From: CAVALG01 sp963630555
GTDB taxonomy: Bacteria > Bacillota > Clostridia > Oscillospirales > Acutalibacteraceae
Direction of reading: 5' to 3'
Assembly (NCBI GenBank): GCA_963630555.1
Contig: CAVGND010000043.1
Location: 1-11,218, forward strand
Length of the DNA stretch: 11,218 bases
In this document: in pieces, positions 1 to 6,582 of the stretch
How the letters are laid out: each line of letters starts with the position of its first letter
Position numbering within the stretch: position 1 is the first letter of the stretch
Made by a program: the position numbers and the translations under genes
The notes under the pieces: model-generated
Database searches by the model: none
Told to the model about the DNA's origin: nothing
Seen by the model: only the letters and a program-made list of their open reading frames with translations

Positions 1-28
1 GCCGTTAATCGGCGAGCCGTTAATCGGC
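1..28 (+). repeat. 15-base tandem duplication at the window edge
   Basis: GCCGTTAATCGGC occurs at 1-13 and again at 16-28, separated by GA. The period is 15 bases, so the reading frame is kept and P-L-I-G is coded twice. Each unit can also form a small GCCG/CGGC hairpin. It may be a real duplication or an assembly artefact at a contig end. Confidence 0.8.
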
Positions 29-319
29 TATACACAAACTTTTATTAGCATTGGCTCTTATGATGACAAAGAAACTGCCTCTAATTGTTTGAAATATATT
101 AAATCTAAATTTGCAAGAACTATGCTTGGTATATTAAAAATTACCCAAAACGGGAAAAAACCCGTCTGGAAATATGTCCCCCTGCAAGACTTCACCTCAT
201 CCTCTGACATCGACTGGTCGAAGTCAATTCACGAGATTGACCTGCAACTCTACCGCAAGTACGGCTTGGACGAAAAGGAGATTGACTTCATTGAATCTCA
301 TGTAAAGGAGATGGCATAA
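2..319 (+). CDS. Eco57I-like restriction-modification DNA methyltransferase, C-terminal end (5' partial)
   Basis: The frame is open from the window edge to the TAA at 317-319, so this is the 3' end of a gene that starts outside the window; the TTG at 89 is an internal leucine codon, not a start. The roughly 105 visible residues contain a K-Y-I-K-S-K-F-A-R segment, then W-K-Y-V-P-L-Q-D-F, S-D-I-D-W-S-K-S-I, and an ending with L-Y-R-K-Y-G-L and F-I-E-x-H-V-K-E-M. From memory this is the conserved tail of Eco57I-type N6-adenine methyltransferases (target-recognition/C-terminal region); no catalytic motif lies inside the window. The TAA overlaps the ATG of the next gene by one base, so the two are translationally coupled. 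The first 30 bases hold a 15-base tandem duplication coding for PLIGE-PLIGY. Family assignment rests on recall of the tail, so confidence is moderate to good. Confidence 0.72.
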   Translation, partial: PLIGEPLIGYTQTFISIGSYDDKETASNCLKYIKSKFARTMLGILKITQNGKKPVWKYVPLQDFTSSSDIDWSKSIHEIDLQLYRKYGLDEKEIDFIESHVKEMA

Positions 320-3300
320 TGGCGGCGATTCAGATAAAAACAGCCACGAAGGTCGTTCCGCAGTGTTATGCCTACACCACTCCGGGCGTGCCGGCGCATG
401 ACGGCTGGACGAAGATCGGCTTTACCGAGCGTGATGTGGAAACCCGAATAAATGAACAGACGCACACGGTCGGCGTGGCGCATAAAACCTGGTGGGCAAT
501 GCGTGCCGCCTATATGACCGAGCCATACGGAACATTTACGGACAAGGACTTCCATGCATATCTTAAAAAACTCGGAATTTCCCGCAAAGACGGGACGGAA
601 TGGTTTTATATTGAGCCGAACGCCGCCCGAGGGGATTTTATCGACTTTACGCAAAATCACGGCGTGGTATCGGAAAACGACGCCGACGCGGTGATTCCCT
701 ATAAACTCCGTGATGAGCAGGCGGAGGCGGTGCAGAGGACGGCGGATTATTTTAAATGCCGTGAGAATGCCGAATTCCTCTGGAACGCAAAGCCGCGCTT
801 CGGGAAAACGCTGTCCGCCTATGATTTATGCATAAAACTCGGCGCAAAAAATATTCTCATCGTGACCAACCGCCCCGCCATTGCCAACTCCTGGTATCAG
901 GATTATGAAACCTTTTTCGGCACGCAGTCCGGCTATATTTTCGTCAGCAATGCGGACGGAATCAAGGACAGAAAGTTTGTTTACAGCCGTGAGGAATACC
1001 TATCAAAAATCGATGAAAACACGAAAGGCTGCATTGAATTTGTCAGTTTGCAGGATTTAAAGGGCTCGGTCTATTTCGGCGGACGATACGATAAACTGTC
1101 GGAAATCAGCGCGGAAAAAGGGCTGACATGGGATGTCCTTATCGTGGATGAAGCCCACGAAGGGGTCGATACCTATAAAACCGACACCGCCTTTAACCAT
1201 ATCCGCCGCAAGTGGACGCTGCACCTTTCGGGCACGCCGTTTAAAGCGCTTGCGAATGACAAATTCCCGGAGAGCGCCATCTACAACTGGACATATGCCG
1301 ACGAGCAGAAAAAGAAGCGTGATTGGGACACCTCCGGCGAGATTGAAAATCCCTATGCCAACCTGCCCCGACTGTCGCTTTTTACCTATCAGATGTCCGA
1401 TATTATCCGTGACAGAGTGAAAAAAGGCATAGAACTTGCGGATGATGATATTGAGGAATTTGCCTTTGATTTGAACGAGTTTTTCAAGACGAACGAATCG
1501 GGAAAATTTGTACACGATGCGGATGTGGATAAATTCCTCGACGCTATGACACGGCAGGATAAGTTTCCGTTCTCGACCCCCGAACTGCGGAACGAATTGA
1601 AGCACACATTCTGGATACTGAACCGTGTAGCCGCCGCAAAGGCTTTGGCAAAAAAACTGAAACTTCACCCGATATTCAAGGACTACGAGATTATCCTTGC
1701 GGCAGGCGACGGGAAATTGGATGATGACGATGAAAACGAGAAGTCTTTTGACAAAGTAACAAAAGCGATTGCGGAACACGACAAGACCATCACTTTATCC
1801 GTAGGGCAGTTAACGACCGGCGTAACGATTCCCGAATGGACGGCGGTTCTCATGCTCTCCAACATGGCGAGCCCCGCCCTTTATATGCAGGCGGCTTTCC
1901 GTGCGCAGAATCCGTGCCTGTTCCATGATAAGGACGGCAATTCCTACAGAAAACTGAACGCCTATGTGTTCGATTTTGACCCTGCCCGTACCCTTACGAT
2001 TTTCGAACAGTTTGCCAACGACCTTATCCCGGAAACATCCGGCGACAAGGGCGATTTTGACAGCCGCAAGCGGCATGTCAGGGAACTTTTAAACTTCTTC
2101 CCCGTTTACGGCGAAGATGACGAAGGCTCGATGATAGAACTGGATGCGGAAAAGGTTCTCACGATTCCCCGTCATATCCATGCAAGAGAGGTCGTTGAGC
2201 GCGGCTTTATGTCGAACTTCCTGTTTGCGAACATCAGCGGCATTTTCGGAGCGCCGAAAGAGATTATCGACATCATCAACAATATGCAGGCAATTGAAGA
2301 GCCGAAGACGCTTACTCCTGCGGCTGTAGATGAAGACACGGCGAGCAACCTTAATCTGAACGAGGGCGGCGAGGTTGAAATTCCGAGAGAGCATGTCATC
2401 GGAACGGCAAGCGAACTTTTCGGCGATAAGGTTTATGCGAACGTTGAGGATCGGTTGGCAGCGGCAGCGGAAGAAATCCGAAAGAATGCGGAAATAACTC
2501 CGAATCCCAAAAAGGACGAGTTAAAGACGCTCCGTGAACAGTTCTCAAAGCCGATTGCGGACACACTTATGGACTCCGCAAAGGCGCAATACGGCGGCGA
2601 TTTGAGAAAATCCACGCAGAATCAACTGGAGCGTAAAATACAGGAAACTACCGACACGGTAGTAAACCGTGAGTACGGCGATTACACAATTCGGGACAAT
2701 CGACTTGTCAGGGAGCGTGACGATAAAATCCGCGAAGCGCAGCGCTCCGGCGCCGCAATGGCGGAGATCACGCAAATTGACGAGGAGTACGCCGCAAGGC
2801 GCCTCAGTGAATACCGTGATATGGTCGACAACATCAAGAAAAAACTCCACAGCGACGAAACGGTCAAAAAAGCCGCGGAAACCATTGTCGAAACGGTAGA
2901 AACCGAAAAACTGAATGCGGAAAAAGATTCTATCGAGGGCAGCGTCCGTGACCATCTGCGCGGTTTTTCCCGTACTGTTCCGGCGTTCCTCATGGCTTAC
3001 GGCGATGAAAATACCACGCTTGCGAATTTTGACTCGCTTGTACCGGACGAGGTGTTCCTGGAGGTCACTGTCAATCCGCAGAACGGACAGGGCGTAACGC
3101 TCGACCAGTTCTGTATGCTGCGTGACGGCGGCGACTATGTGTCGGAAAGCGGCGAAAAGAAGCACTTTGACGGGCACCTGTTTGACGAGGTCGTGTTTAA
3201 CGACGCCGTGCAGGAGTTTATGAAAAAGCGTGCCGAACTTGCAAATTATTTTGAGCCTGACCGCAAGGGGGACATCTTTGATTTTATCCCTCCCCAGCGC

Positions 3301-3696
3301 ACGAATCAGATATTCACGCCGAAAAAGGTCGTGAAGGACATGGTGGACAGGCTTGAGCAGGAAAATCCCGGGTGCTTTGACGATCCCAACGCGACATTTG
3401 CCGACCTTTATATGAAGTCGGGAATGTATGTGACGGAGATAGTAACACGGCTCTATCAGAGCAGGCGCATGAAGGCGTTGTACCCCGACGACGCCGAGAG
3501 GTTAAATCACATTTTTGCCAAGCAGGTATACGGCTGCGCCCCGACGGAGATTATATATCGAATCTGTCTGCGGTACATCCTCGGCTTCAGCGACGGGATT
3601 CACATTGAAAAAAACAACATCCGCCTTTGCGACACCTTGGAGTATGCAAAGAACGGAACAATGGAAGAGGAAATGAAAAAACTGTTCGACCTTTAA
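319..3696 (+). CDS. GIY-YIG nuclease / DEAD-like helicase restriction protein with methyltransferase-like C-terminus
   Basis: This 1125-residue protein is probably the cleavage and translocation subunit of the restriction-modification system begun by the preceding gene. Residues about 16-100 resemble a GIY-YIG nuclease of the T5orf172/MUG113 kind: AYT at 18-20, GWTKIG at 29-34, an R-I at 43-44, FHAYL at 78-82 and E94. Residues about 125-620 are a superfamily II helicase: Walker A KPRFGKT at 158-164, DEAH at 277-280, SGTP at 304-307, TTGVTIPEW at 499-507 and QAAFRAQNP at 524-532. A charged, probably coiled middle follows (about 690-880). Residues about 994-1120 resemble the start of an adenine methyltransferase (NQIFTPKKVV, then DLYMKSGMYV where DPxxGSGxF is expected), but the protein ends before any NPPY motif. 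The ATG at 319 overlaps the previous stop and has AAAGGAG at 304-310. Close relatives may naturally end here; truncation is the alternative. Confidence 0.8.
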   Translation: MAAIQIKTATKVVPQCYAYTTPGVPAHDGWTKIGFTERDVETRINEQTHTVGVAHKTWWAMRAAYMTEPYGTFTDKDFHAYLKKLGISRKDGTEWFYIEPNAARGDFIDFTQNHGVVSENDADAVIPYKLRDEQAEAVQRTADYFKCRENAEFLWNAKPRFGKTLSAYDLCIKLGAKNILIVTNRPAIANSWYQDYETFFGTQSGYIFVSNADGIKDRKFVYSREEYLSKIDENTKGCIEFVSLQDLKGSVYFGGRYDKLSEISAEKGLTWDVLIVDEAHEGVDTYKTDTAFNHIRRKWTLHLSGTPFKALANDKFPESAIYNWTYADEQKKKRDWDTSGEIENPYANLPRLSLFTYQMSDIIRDRVKKGIELADDDIEEFAFDLNEFFKTNESGKFVHDADVDKFLDAMTRQDKFPFSTPELRNELKHTFWILNRVAAAKALAKKLKLHPIFKDYEIILAAGDGKLDDDDENEKSFDKVTKAIAEHDKTITLSVGQLTTGVTIPEWTAVLMLSNMASPALYMQAAFRAQNPCLFHDKDGNSYRKLNAYVFDFDPARTLTIFEQFANDLIPETSGDKGDFDSRKRHVRELLNFFPVYGEDDEGSMIELDAEKVLTIPRHIHAREVVERGFMSNFLFANISGIFGAPKEIIDIINNMQAIEEPKTLTPAAVDEDTASNLNLNEGGEVEIPREHVIGTASELFGDKVYANVEDRLAAAAEEIRKNAEITPNPKKDELKTLREQFSKPIADTLMDSAKAQYGGDLRKSTQNQLERKIQETTDTVVNREYGDYTIRDNRLVRERDDKIREAQRSGAAMAEITQIDEEYAARRLSEYRDMVDNIKKKLHSDETVKKAAETIVETVETEKLNAEKDSIEGSVRDHLRGFSRTVPAFLMAYGDENTTLANFDSLVPDEVFLEVTVNPQNGQGVTLDQFCMLRDGGDYVSESGEKKHFDGHLFDEVVFNDAVQEFMKKRAELANYFEPDRKGDIFDFIPPQRTNQIFTPKKVVKDMVDRLEQENPGCFDDPNATFADLYMKSGMYVTEIVTRLYQSRRMKALYPDDAERLNHIFAKQVYGCAPTEIIYRICLRYILGFSDGIHIEKNNIRLCDTLEYAKNGTMEEEMKKLFDL

Positions 3697-3697
3697 T

Positions 3698-3886
3698 GTG
3701 TACGGCTGCGAGTCGACGAGAGCAAAGGCGGCGGCATATTTCAACGTGAACCGGCAACGGGCGGACATATTCGGAAATACAGCAAACAATCTCCCGAAGA
3801 CAGGCAAAAAGCGTTTCAAAAAACCTGTCTTTAACGGCAAAATCTTTTGGCATGTCGGGCGGAAGATAGAGCGTGCAGATTGCTAA
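3698..3886 (+). pseudogene. 3' remnant of an unrecognised gene, ending in FNGKIFW...IERADC
   Basis: The frame is open across the stop of the restriction gene and codes for about 62 residues. Its composition is protein-like: K-A-A-A-Y-F-N-V, R-A-D-I-F-G-N-T, K-R-F-K-K-P-V-F-N-G-K, and a final I-E-R-A-D-C. The only possible start is a GTG at 3698 with no ribosome binding site, so I read it as the C-terminal part of a gene that lost its 5' end when joined to the restriction gene near position 3690. The last 20 residues match the pattern of the next remnant (P-x-F-x-G-K-x-F-W-x-V-x3-I-E-x2-D-C). I do not recognise the family. It could also be a translated small protein. Confidence 0.45.
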
Positions 3887-3896
3887 CAGTCATTAA

Positions 3897-4037
3897 AACT
3901 TAATATCGGTTACATTCTGGCAGAGTATAGAAGGACTGACCCATCAGAAAAACTTTGATACTTTTATGGAGCAACCGTTCTTTGACGGCAAGACCTTCTG
4001 GCAAGTTGAACAGGAAATTGAATGGGTAGATTGCTAA
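3897..4037 (+). pseudogene. 3' remnant of a gene related to the preceding one (FFDGKTFW...IEWVDC)
   Basis: The frame is open from just after a TAA at 3894-3896 to the TAA at 4035-4037, giving 46 residues. It reads T-F-W-Q-S-I-E-G-L-T-H-Q-K-N-F, then D-T-F-M-E-Q-P-F-F-D-G-K-T-F-W-Q-V, and ends I-E-W-V-D-C. There is no ribosome binding site before the in-frame ATG at 3966, so this looks like the C-terminus of a longer protein whose upstream part is gone. Its last 20 residues align without gaps to the end of the previous remnant; the two stops are 151 bases apart. The family is not recognised. Confidence 0.42.
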
Positions 4038-4069
4038 TAACAGCTCGCAATTCAATGTCAATTATTATG

Positions 4070-4095
4070 AGTGCCGCACCGCAATTTGCGGCACT
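4070..4095 (+). terminator. Hairpin between the remnant and the small gene, possible weak terminator
   Basis: AGTGCCGCA at 4070-4078 pairs perfectly with TGCGGCACT at 4087-4095 around an 8-base loop. Only TT and then GCTC follow, so as a rho-independent terminator it is weak. It lies 33 bases after the remnant's stop and 22 bases before the next start, so it could end upstream transcription or shape the leader of the small gene. Confidence 0.45.
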
Positions 4096-4117
4096 TTGCT
4101 CAAAAGGGGGTAAAATA

Positions 4118-4411
4118 ATGCAAGGTATTACAATGGAAGAATTAAATGAATTAATCTCTCATTGCCATGAGGCAGAATTTGAATATAAAGATACAACTTA
4201 TGTTCTGCAACCGGAAGTTAATGAAGGTAAAGCATATCTTGTGATTTGGGATTGCACGCCTGATTCTGCAAAATGTATATGTAAACATGAAATTGGTGAT
4301 TGGGGAGATATTCCACAAGCTGTCATTGATGCTGTTCTTTCGGACAAGTGCTTTGACGGAAAATCCTTTTTAGAAATTGAGAAAGATATTACAGTAACGG
4401 TGATTTATTAA
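4118..4411 (+). CDS. Small conserved-looking protein of unknown function (97 aa)
   Basis: The start is the ATG at 4118, which has a good Shine-Dalgarno AAAAGGGGG at 4102-4110; the frame is open further upstream to 4022, but that stretch crosses the hairpin and lacks a binding site. The 97-residue product is acidic, with no signal peptide or membrane segment. It begins MQGITMEELNELI and contains E-F-E-Y-K-D-T-T-Y-V-L-Q-P-E, a W-D-C-T-P-D segment and C-I-C-K-H-E-I. It ends with S-D-K-C-F-D-G-K-S-F-L-E-I-E-K-D-I, echoing the F-D-G-K-x-F ends of the two remnants just upstream. The gene is visibly more AT-rich than the restriction gene and the sugar-nucleotide genes, which fits separate acquisition. 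I do not recognise a named domain. A cytosolic role is inferred only from the absence of export signals. Confidence 0.72.
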   Translation: MQGITMEELNELISHCHEAEFEYKDTTYVLQPEVNEGKAYLVIWDCTPDSAKCICKHEIGDWGDIPQAVIDAVLSDKCFDGKSFLEIEKDITVTVIY

Positions 4412-4505
4412 CAGCACAATAATTGAAGCGATTCGAAAATAAGTTGGCGGGAAATGATATGAATATTCAAAAACTTAGAGAAGTTATTAAAAGCATTAAG
4501 CAGAG

Positions 4506-4600
4506 AAAACGAAAAAGCAGCATAGCCGGGATATTTCGTAAAATCGGATAAAGAAAAAAGCGGGGAAAGAGGATACCGTTTTGGGGTATCTCTTTCTCCG
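4506..4600. repeat. Direct repeat copy A (about 95 bp, contains terminator)
   Basis: This block matches 6461-6554 in the same orientation with eight substitutions and one single-base indel in an A-run, about 90% identity. It includes the terminator hairpin. Similarity stops sharply after CTCCG on the right and fades to the left of AAAACG. The two copies bracket the HTH/AlbA_2 operon. Confidence 0.85.
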
Positions 4601-4601
4601 C
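4551..4601 (-). terminator. Rho-independent terminator of the AlbA_2 operon
   Basis: 4560-4577 pairs with 4585-4601: 12 base pairs including one G-T, a single bulged G, then 5 more pairs, around a 7-base loop. Read on the minus strand, the stem is followed by TTTTTTCTTT, the classic U-tract. It lies 29 bases after the stop of the minus-strand ATP-binding gene. Confidence 0.85.
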
Positions 4602-4630
4602 CGCTGCTTACCAATGGGCAATATTTTGAT

Positions 4631-6118
4631 TCATTTCAGGATGACCCAAGTGCCTCTTGTTTTACCATCACGCGCAACATAGCCGAGTGCTTTCAATTTC
4701 TTGATTGTTCTTTCAACAGTAGATGTGGATATACCTAATGCATCTGCAACCTTTTCTGCGGAAAGCCGGTTGTTTTCCTTTATTTTTGAAAAAACATTTT
4801 TTTCCGTCACGCTCAAATTACCGTCATCTTTTCCGTCACGATTACCGTCATTCGCGACAGCATTTCCGTCATTCGTGCCATGATTACCCTCATATTCAAT
4901 GTTCAGGATGAGGGTAGTTCTGTCGGGATTGATGGTTTCCTTGATGACAGGCTCTTCATACCCGTATTCTTTCCAATAATTATAGATGTCACAAAGCCCC
5001 ATACCGGATCGTTCACCGACTTTTATCAAGGCGAACATATTGAAAATCCTGCTGTTCCTCGCATCGCTTATACCGCCCGAAATTGCATCATCGACACTTA
5101 TGCGAAATGTGCCGGGATTTGAGAATTTCAGTTTACGGAACTCCTTTTCAATGACAATACCTTGCCGTCCATAATAATCTGCATGGATCAGCGCATTGGC
5201 AAGTGCTTCACGCAAGGATTTGTGAATATCGGTATCGTCTTCACGAAGCAGATTCTTATTGATGACAAACGGCTTCTTGACATCAGAGGTCAAACGATCT
5301 ACGATTTTAAAGTAGAAGTCATAGACATTGCCGCTCCAATCCCCGTCACCTGAACAAACCCGATCAGACCAACGTGTGTCGATGGCAAGTTTTTCTCTGT
5401 AGTCAAGGAAGAAATCCGGCAGTTCATTCATAATGTTGATAAAGTCACCGAAGAAAATCAAGCCGCCAAGTGTCGGATGAATTTTGCCATCATATTCCGC
5501 GACCCTCGCAGCACCGATCTTTATCAGGAATTCATCATTTGGTAAAGCATTCCATGTGTGTCCGCTGCGAATCACTTCAAAACGGGTGCGATAACTCTTG
5601 ATGCTGTCGCTGTTCAGCGCATCCATTCCCACATTATCCAAAACAGCAGAGTCAGCAGAGGTGTCCAGAGAATCCCGAATCATCGTCTTGACTTCCGTTT
5701 CGGTACAGAGATAATCGCCCTCGTGATTTCTGCGATACGAGCCTTTGAACATATCCGTTCCAATGTATATTGGCTTAGAGGTTCTTGCCGCACGGGGGAC
5801 CTCAATGATAACATAGTCCTTTCCCTCATACCGCTTGATATAGACATGCCGTTCCAATAGAATGTTTCTGTTTACCTTCTGTGAATTATTTACGATGTTC
5901 CAAATATCCGAAATCATCTTTTCCGCATTGGGCGCGCCCATAGGAATAAACTTCTTTGTCTCCTTATCTTCGCCTATTCCGAGAACAATCGTGCCGCCGA
6001 AGGTATTGGCAAAAGACGAATATGTCTCCCAAACGCTGTTCGGGATGCCGCCTTGTGCTGCCTTGACTTCGACGTTTACCTTTTCGGAAGATTTGAAAAT
6101 TTCATTCAGATCAATCAT
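4631..6118 (-). CDS. AlbA_2 (Schlafen-like) domain ATP-binding protein with C-terminal winged helix
   Basis: The 495-residue protein has the layout of the AlbA_2/'putative transcriptional regulator' family. Residues about 10-145 are the AlbA_2 domain (V-E-V-K-A-A at 16-21, then S-F-A-N-T-F-G-G-T-I-V-L-G-I at 35-48). Residues about 298-400 are an HATPase_c_4-like ATP-binding region (R-E-A-L-A-N-A-L-I-H-A-D-Y at 303-315, S-N-P-G at 333-336, G-E-R-S-G-M-G-L at 368-375). A low-complexity linker at 411-434 is rich in N-D-G-N units, and a winged helix-turn-helix fills 436-495 (L-S-A-E-K-V-A-D-A-L-G-I-S, T-V-E-R-T-I-K-K-L). The ATG at 6118 lies one base after the stop of the upstream HTH gene, with AAGGTGG at 6125-6131. 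Family members are mostly uncharacterised; a role in regulation or cell defence is inferred from the domains and the neighbouring restriction genes. Confidence 0.85.
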   Translation of the reverse strand: MIDLNEIFKSSEKVNVEVKAAQGGIPNSVWETYSSFANTFGGTIVLGIGEDKETKKFIPMGAPNAEKMISDIWNIVNNSQKVNRNILLERHVYIKRYEGKDYVIIEVPRAARTSKPIYIGTDMFKGSYRRNHEGDYLCTETEVKTMIRDSLDTSADSAVLDNVGMDALNSDSIKSYRTRFEVIRSGHTWNALPNDEFLIKIGAARVAEYDGKIHPTLGGLIFFGDFINIMNELPDFFLDYREKLAIDTRWSDRVCSGDGDWSGNVYDFYFKIVDRLTSDVKKPFVINKNLLREDDTDIHKSLREALANALIHADYYGRQGIVIEKEFRKLKFSNPGTFRISVDDAISGGISDARNSRIFNMFALIKVGERSGMGLCDIYNYWKEYGYEEPVIKETINPDRTTLILNIEYEGNHGTNDGNAVANDGNRDGKDDGNLSVTEKNVFSKIKENNRLSAEKVADALGISTSTVERTIKKLKALGYVARDGKTRGTWVILK

Positions 6119-6119
6119 T

Positions 6120-6320
6120 TCAATCCACCTTCTTTTTCAGTTTAATATATTTTCCGCTTTTTATTCTTGCGTCGCTCGGCTTTCCTGCTTCCTCCGGAAT
6201 AATCCATGTTGCTCCGGCTTTCTGCGCACCGTCAATGCGACCATCGTTGCAGAGAATCCCTACCCGTCTGGATGATAACCCCCACTTTGCCGCCGCTTCG
6301 GAAGCTGACATATATTTCAT
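6120..6320 (-). CDS. Small helix-turn-helix DNA-binding protein (66 aa)
   Basis: The 66-residue product starts M-K-Y-M-S-A-S-E-A-A-A-K-W-G-L-S and continues R-R-V-G-I-L-C-N-D-G-R-I-D-G-A-Q-K-A-G, a MerR/excisionase-like helix-turn-helix with a short wing, and ends in a basic K-L-K-K-K tail. I chose the ATG at 6320, which has GAGGTG at 6326-6331, over the ATG at 6383 because a near-perfect promoter (-10 at 6351-6356) lies between them. The TGA stop and the ATG of the AlbA_2 gene are separated by one base, so the two are co-translated. Small HTH proteins of this type are often found in front of AlbA_2 genes. It is probably a DNA-binding partner or autoregulator. Confidence 0.8.
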   Translation of the reverse strand: MKYMSASEAAAKWGLSSRRVGILCNDGRIDGAQKAGATWIIPEEAGKPSDARIKSGKYIKLKKKVD

Positions 6321-6340
6321 ATTCGCACCTCGCAAAATCT

Positions 6341-6383
6341 TATCAAGCATATTATATTCTAAATTCGGAATAATATCAAGCAT
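6341..6383 (-). promoter_or_regulatory. Paired ATGCTTGATA boxes over the promoter, candidate operator
   Basis: The 10-base box ATGCTTGATA (minus strand) occurs at 6383-6374, covering the -35, and again at 6350-6341, at the expected transcription start. The spacing is 33 bases, about three helical turns. This is a plausible binding-site pair for the small HTH protein encoded by the operon. Confidence 0.4.
6351..6379 (-). promoter_or_regulatory. Sigma70-type promoter of the HTH/AlbA_2 operon
   Basis: Read on the minus strand, TTGATA (6379-6374) and TATAAT (6356-6351) are separated by exactly 17 bases. Transcription would begin near 6344, leaving about 24 bases of leader before the ATG at 6320. 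Confidence 0.82.
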
Positions 6384-6460
6384 TTCTTCAAAAATAATTG
6401 TAAACCGCTTTTACCAATGTGCAAAGTATGCTCGGTCTGGACAGGGAGCACAGCACAACC

Positions 6461-6554
6461 AAAACGAAAAAACAGCATAGTCGTGATATTTCATAAAGCC
6501 GGATAAAGAAAAAGCGGAGAAAGATGATACCGTTTTGGGGTATCTCTTTCTCCG
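6461..6554. repeat. Direct repeat copy B (about 94 bp, contains terminator)
   Basis: This is the second copy of the block at 4506-4600, in the same orientation. The unit from one copy to the next is 1955 bases and contains the whole HTH/AlbA_2 operon. Confidence 0.85.
6505..6554 (-). terminator. Second copy of the minus-strand rho-independent terminator
   Basis: 6515-6531 pairs with 6539-6554: 10 pairs, one bulged T, then 6 pairs, around a 7-base loop. TTTTTCTTTA follows on the minus strand. Differences from the other copy keep the stem; for example a G-T pair there is an A-T pair here. It lies 28 bases after the stop of the minus-strand relic at 6583. Confidence 0.78.
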
Positions 6555-6582
6555 TTATCGTTTCTGTACGAAGGGTTTGATT

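Noticed and set aside
1057..1779. Long minus-strand frame of 240 codons inside the restriction gene.
   Set aside because: It is a shadow of the GC-rich third positions of the plus-strand gene, whose helicase motifs run straight through the region. The minus-strand protein has no recognisable domain.
3798..3830. Inverted repeat AGACAGG / CCTGTCT with an A-rich loop.
   Set aside because: It is only 7 base pairs around a 19-base loop inside a protein-like frame, with no U-tract, so it is not a convincing terminator.
4409..4420. Shared 12-base sequence TAACAGCACAAT at 4409-4420 and 6601-6612.
   Set aside because: It is a stop-codon context in one place and antisense to the relic in the other; flanks do not match, so chance is likely.
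4459..4551. A 30-residue basic peptide frame ending inside repeat copy A, with a matching frame (6417-6506) in copy B that ends in K-R-K-x-S-I-x2-I-F-x-K-x-G.
   Set aside because: The base differences between the two copies within the shared frame all change the residue, and neither start has a convincing ribosome binding site. The conservation is better explained by the terminator block.
6321..6383. ATG at 6383 as the start of the small HTH gene.
   Set aside because: The -35 and -10 of the promoter fall inside that extension; the ATG at 6320 has GAGGTG and matches the usual start of such proteins.
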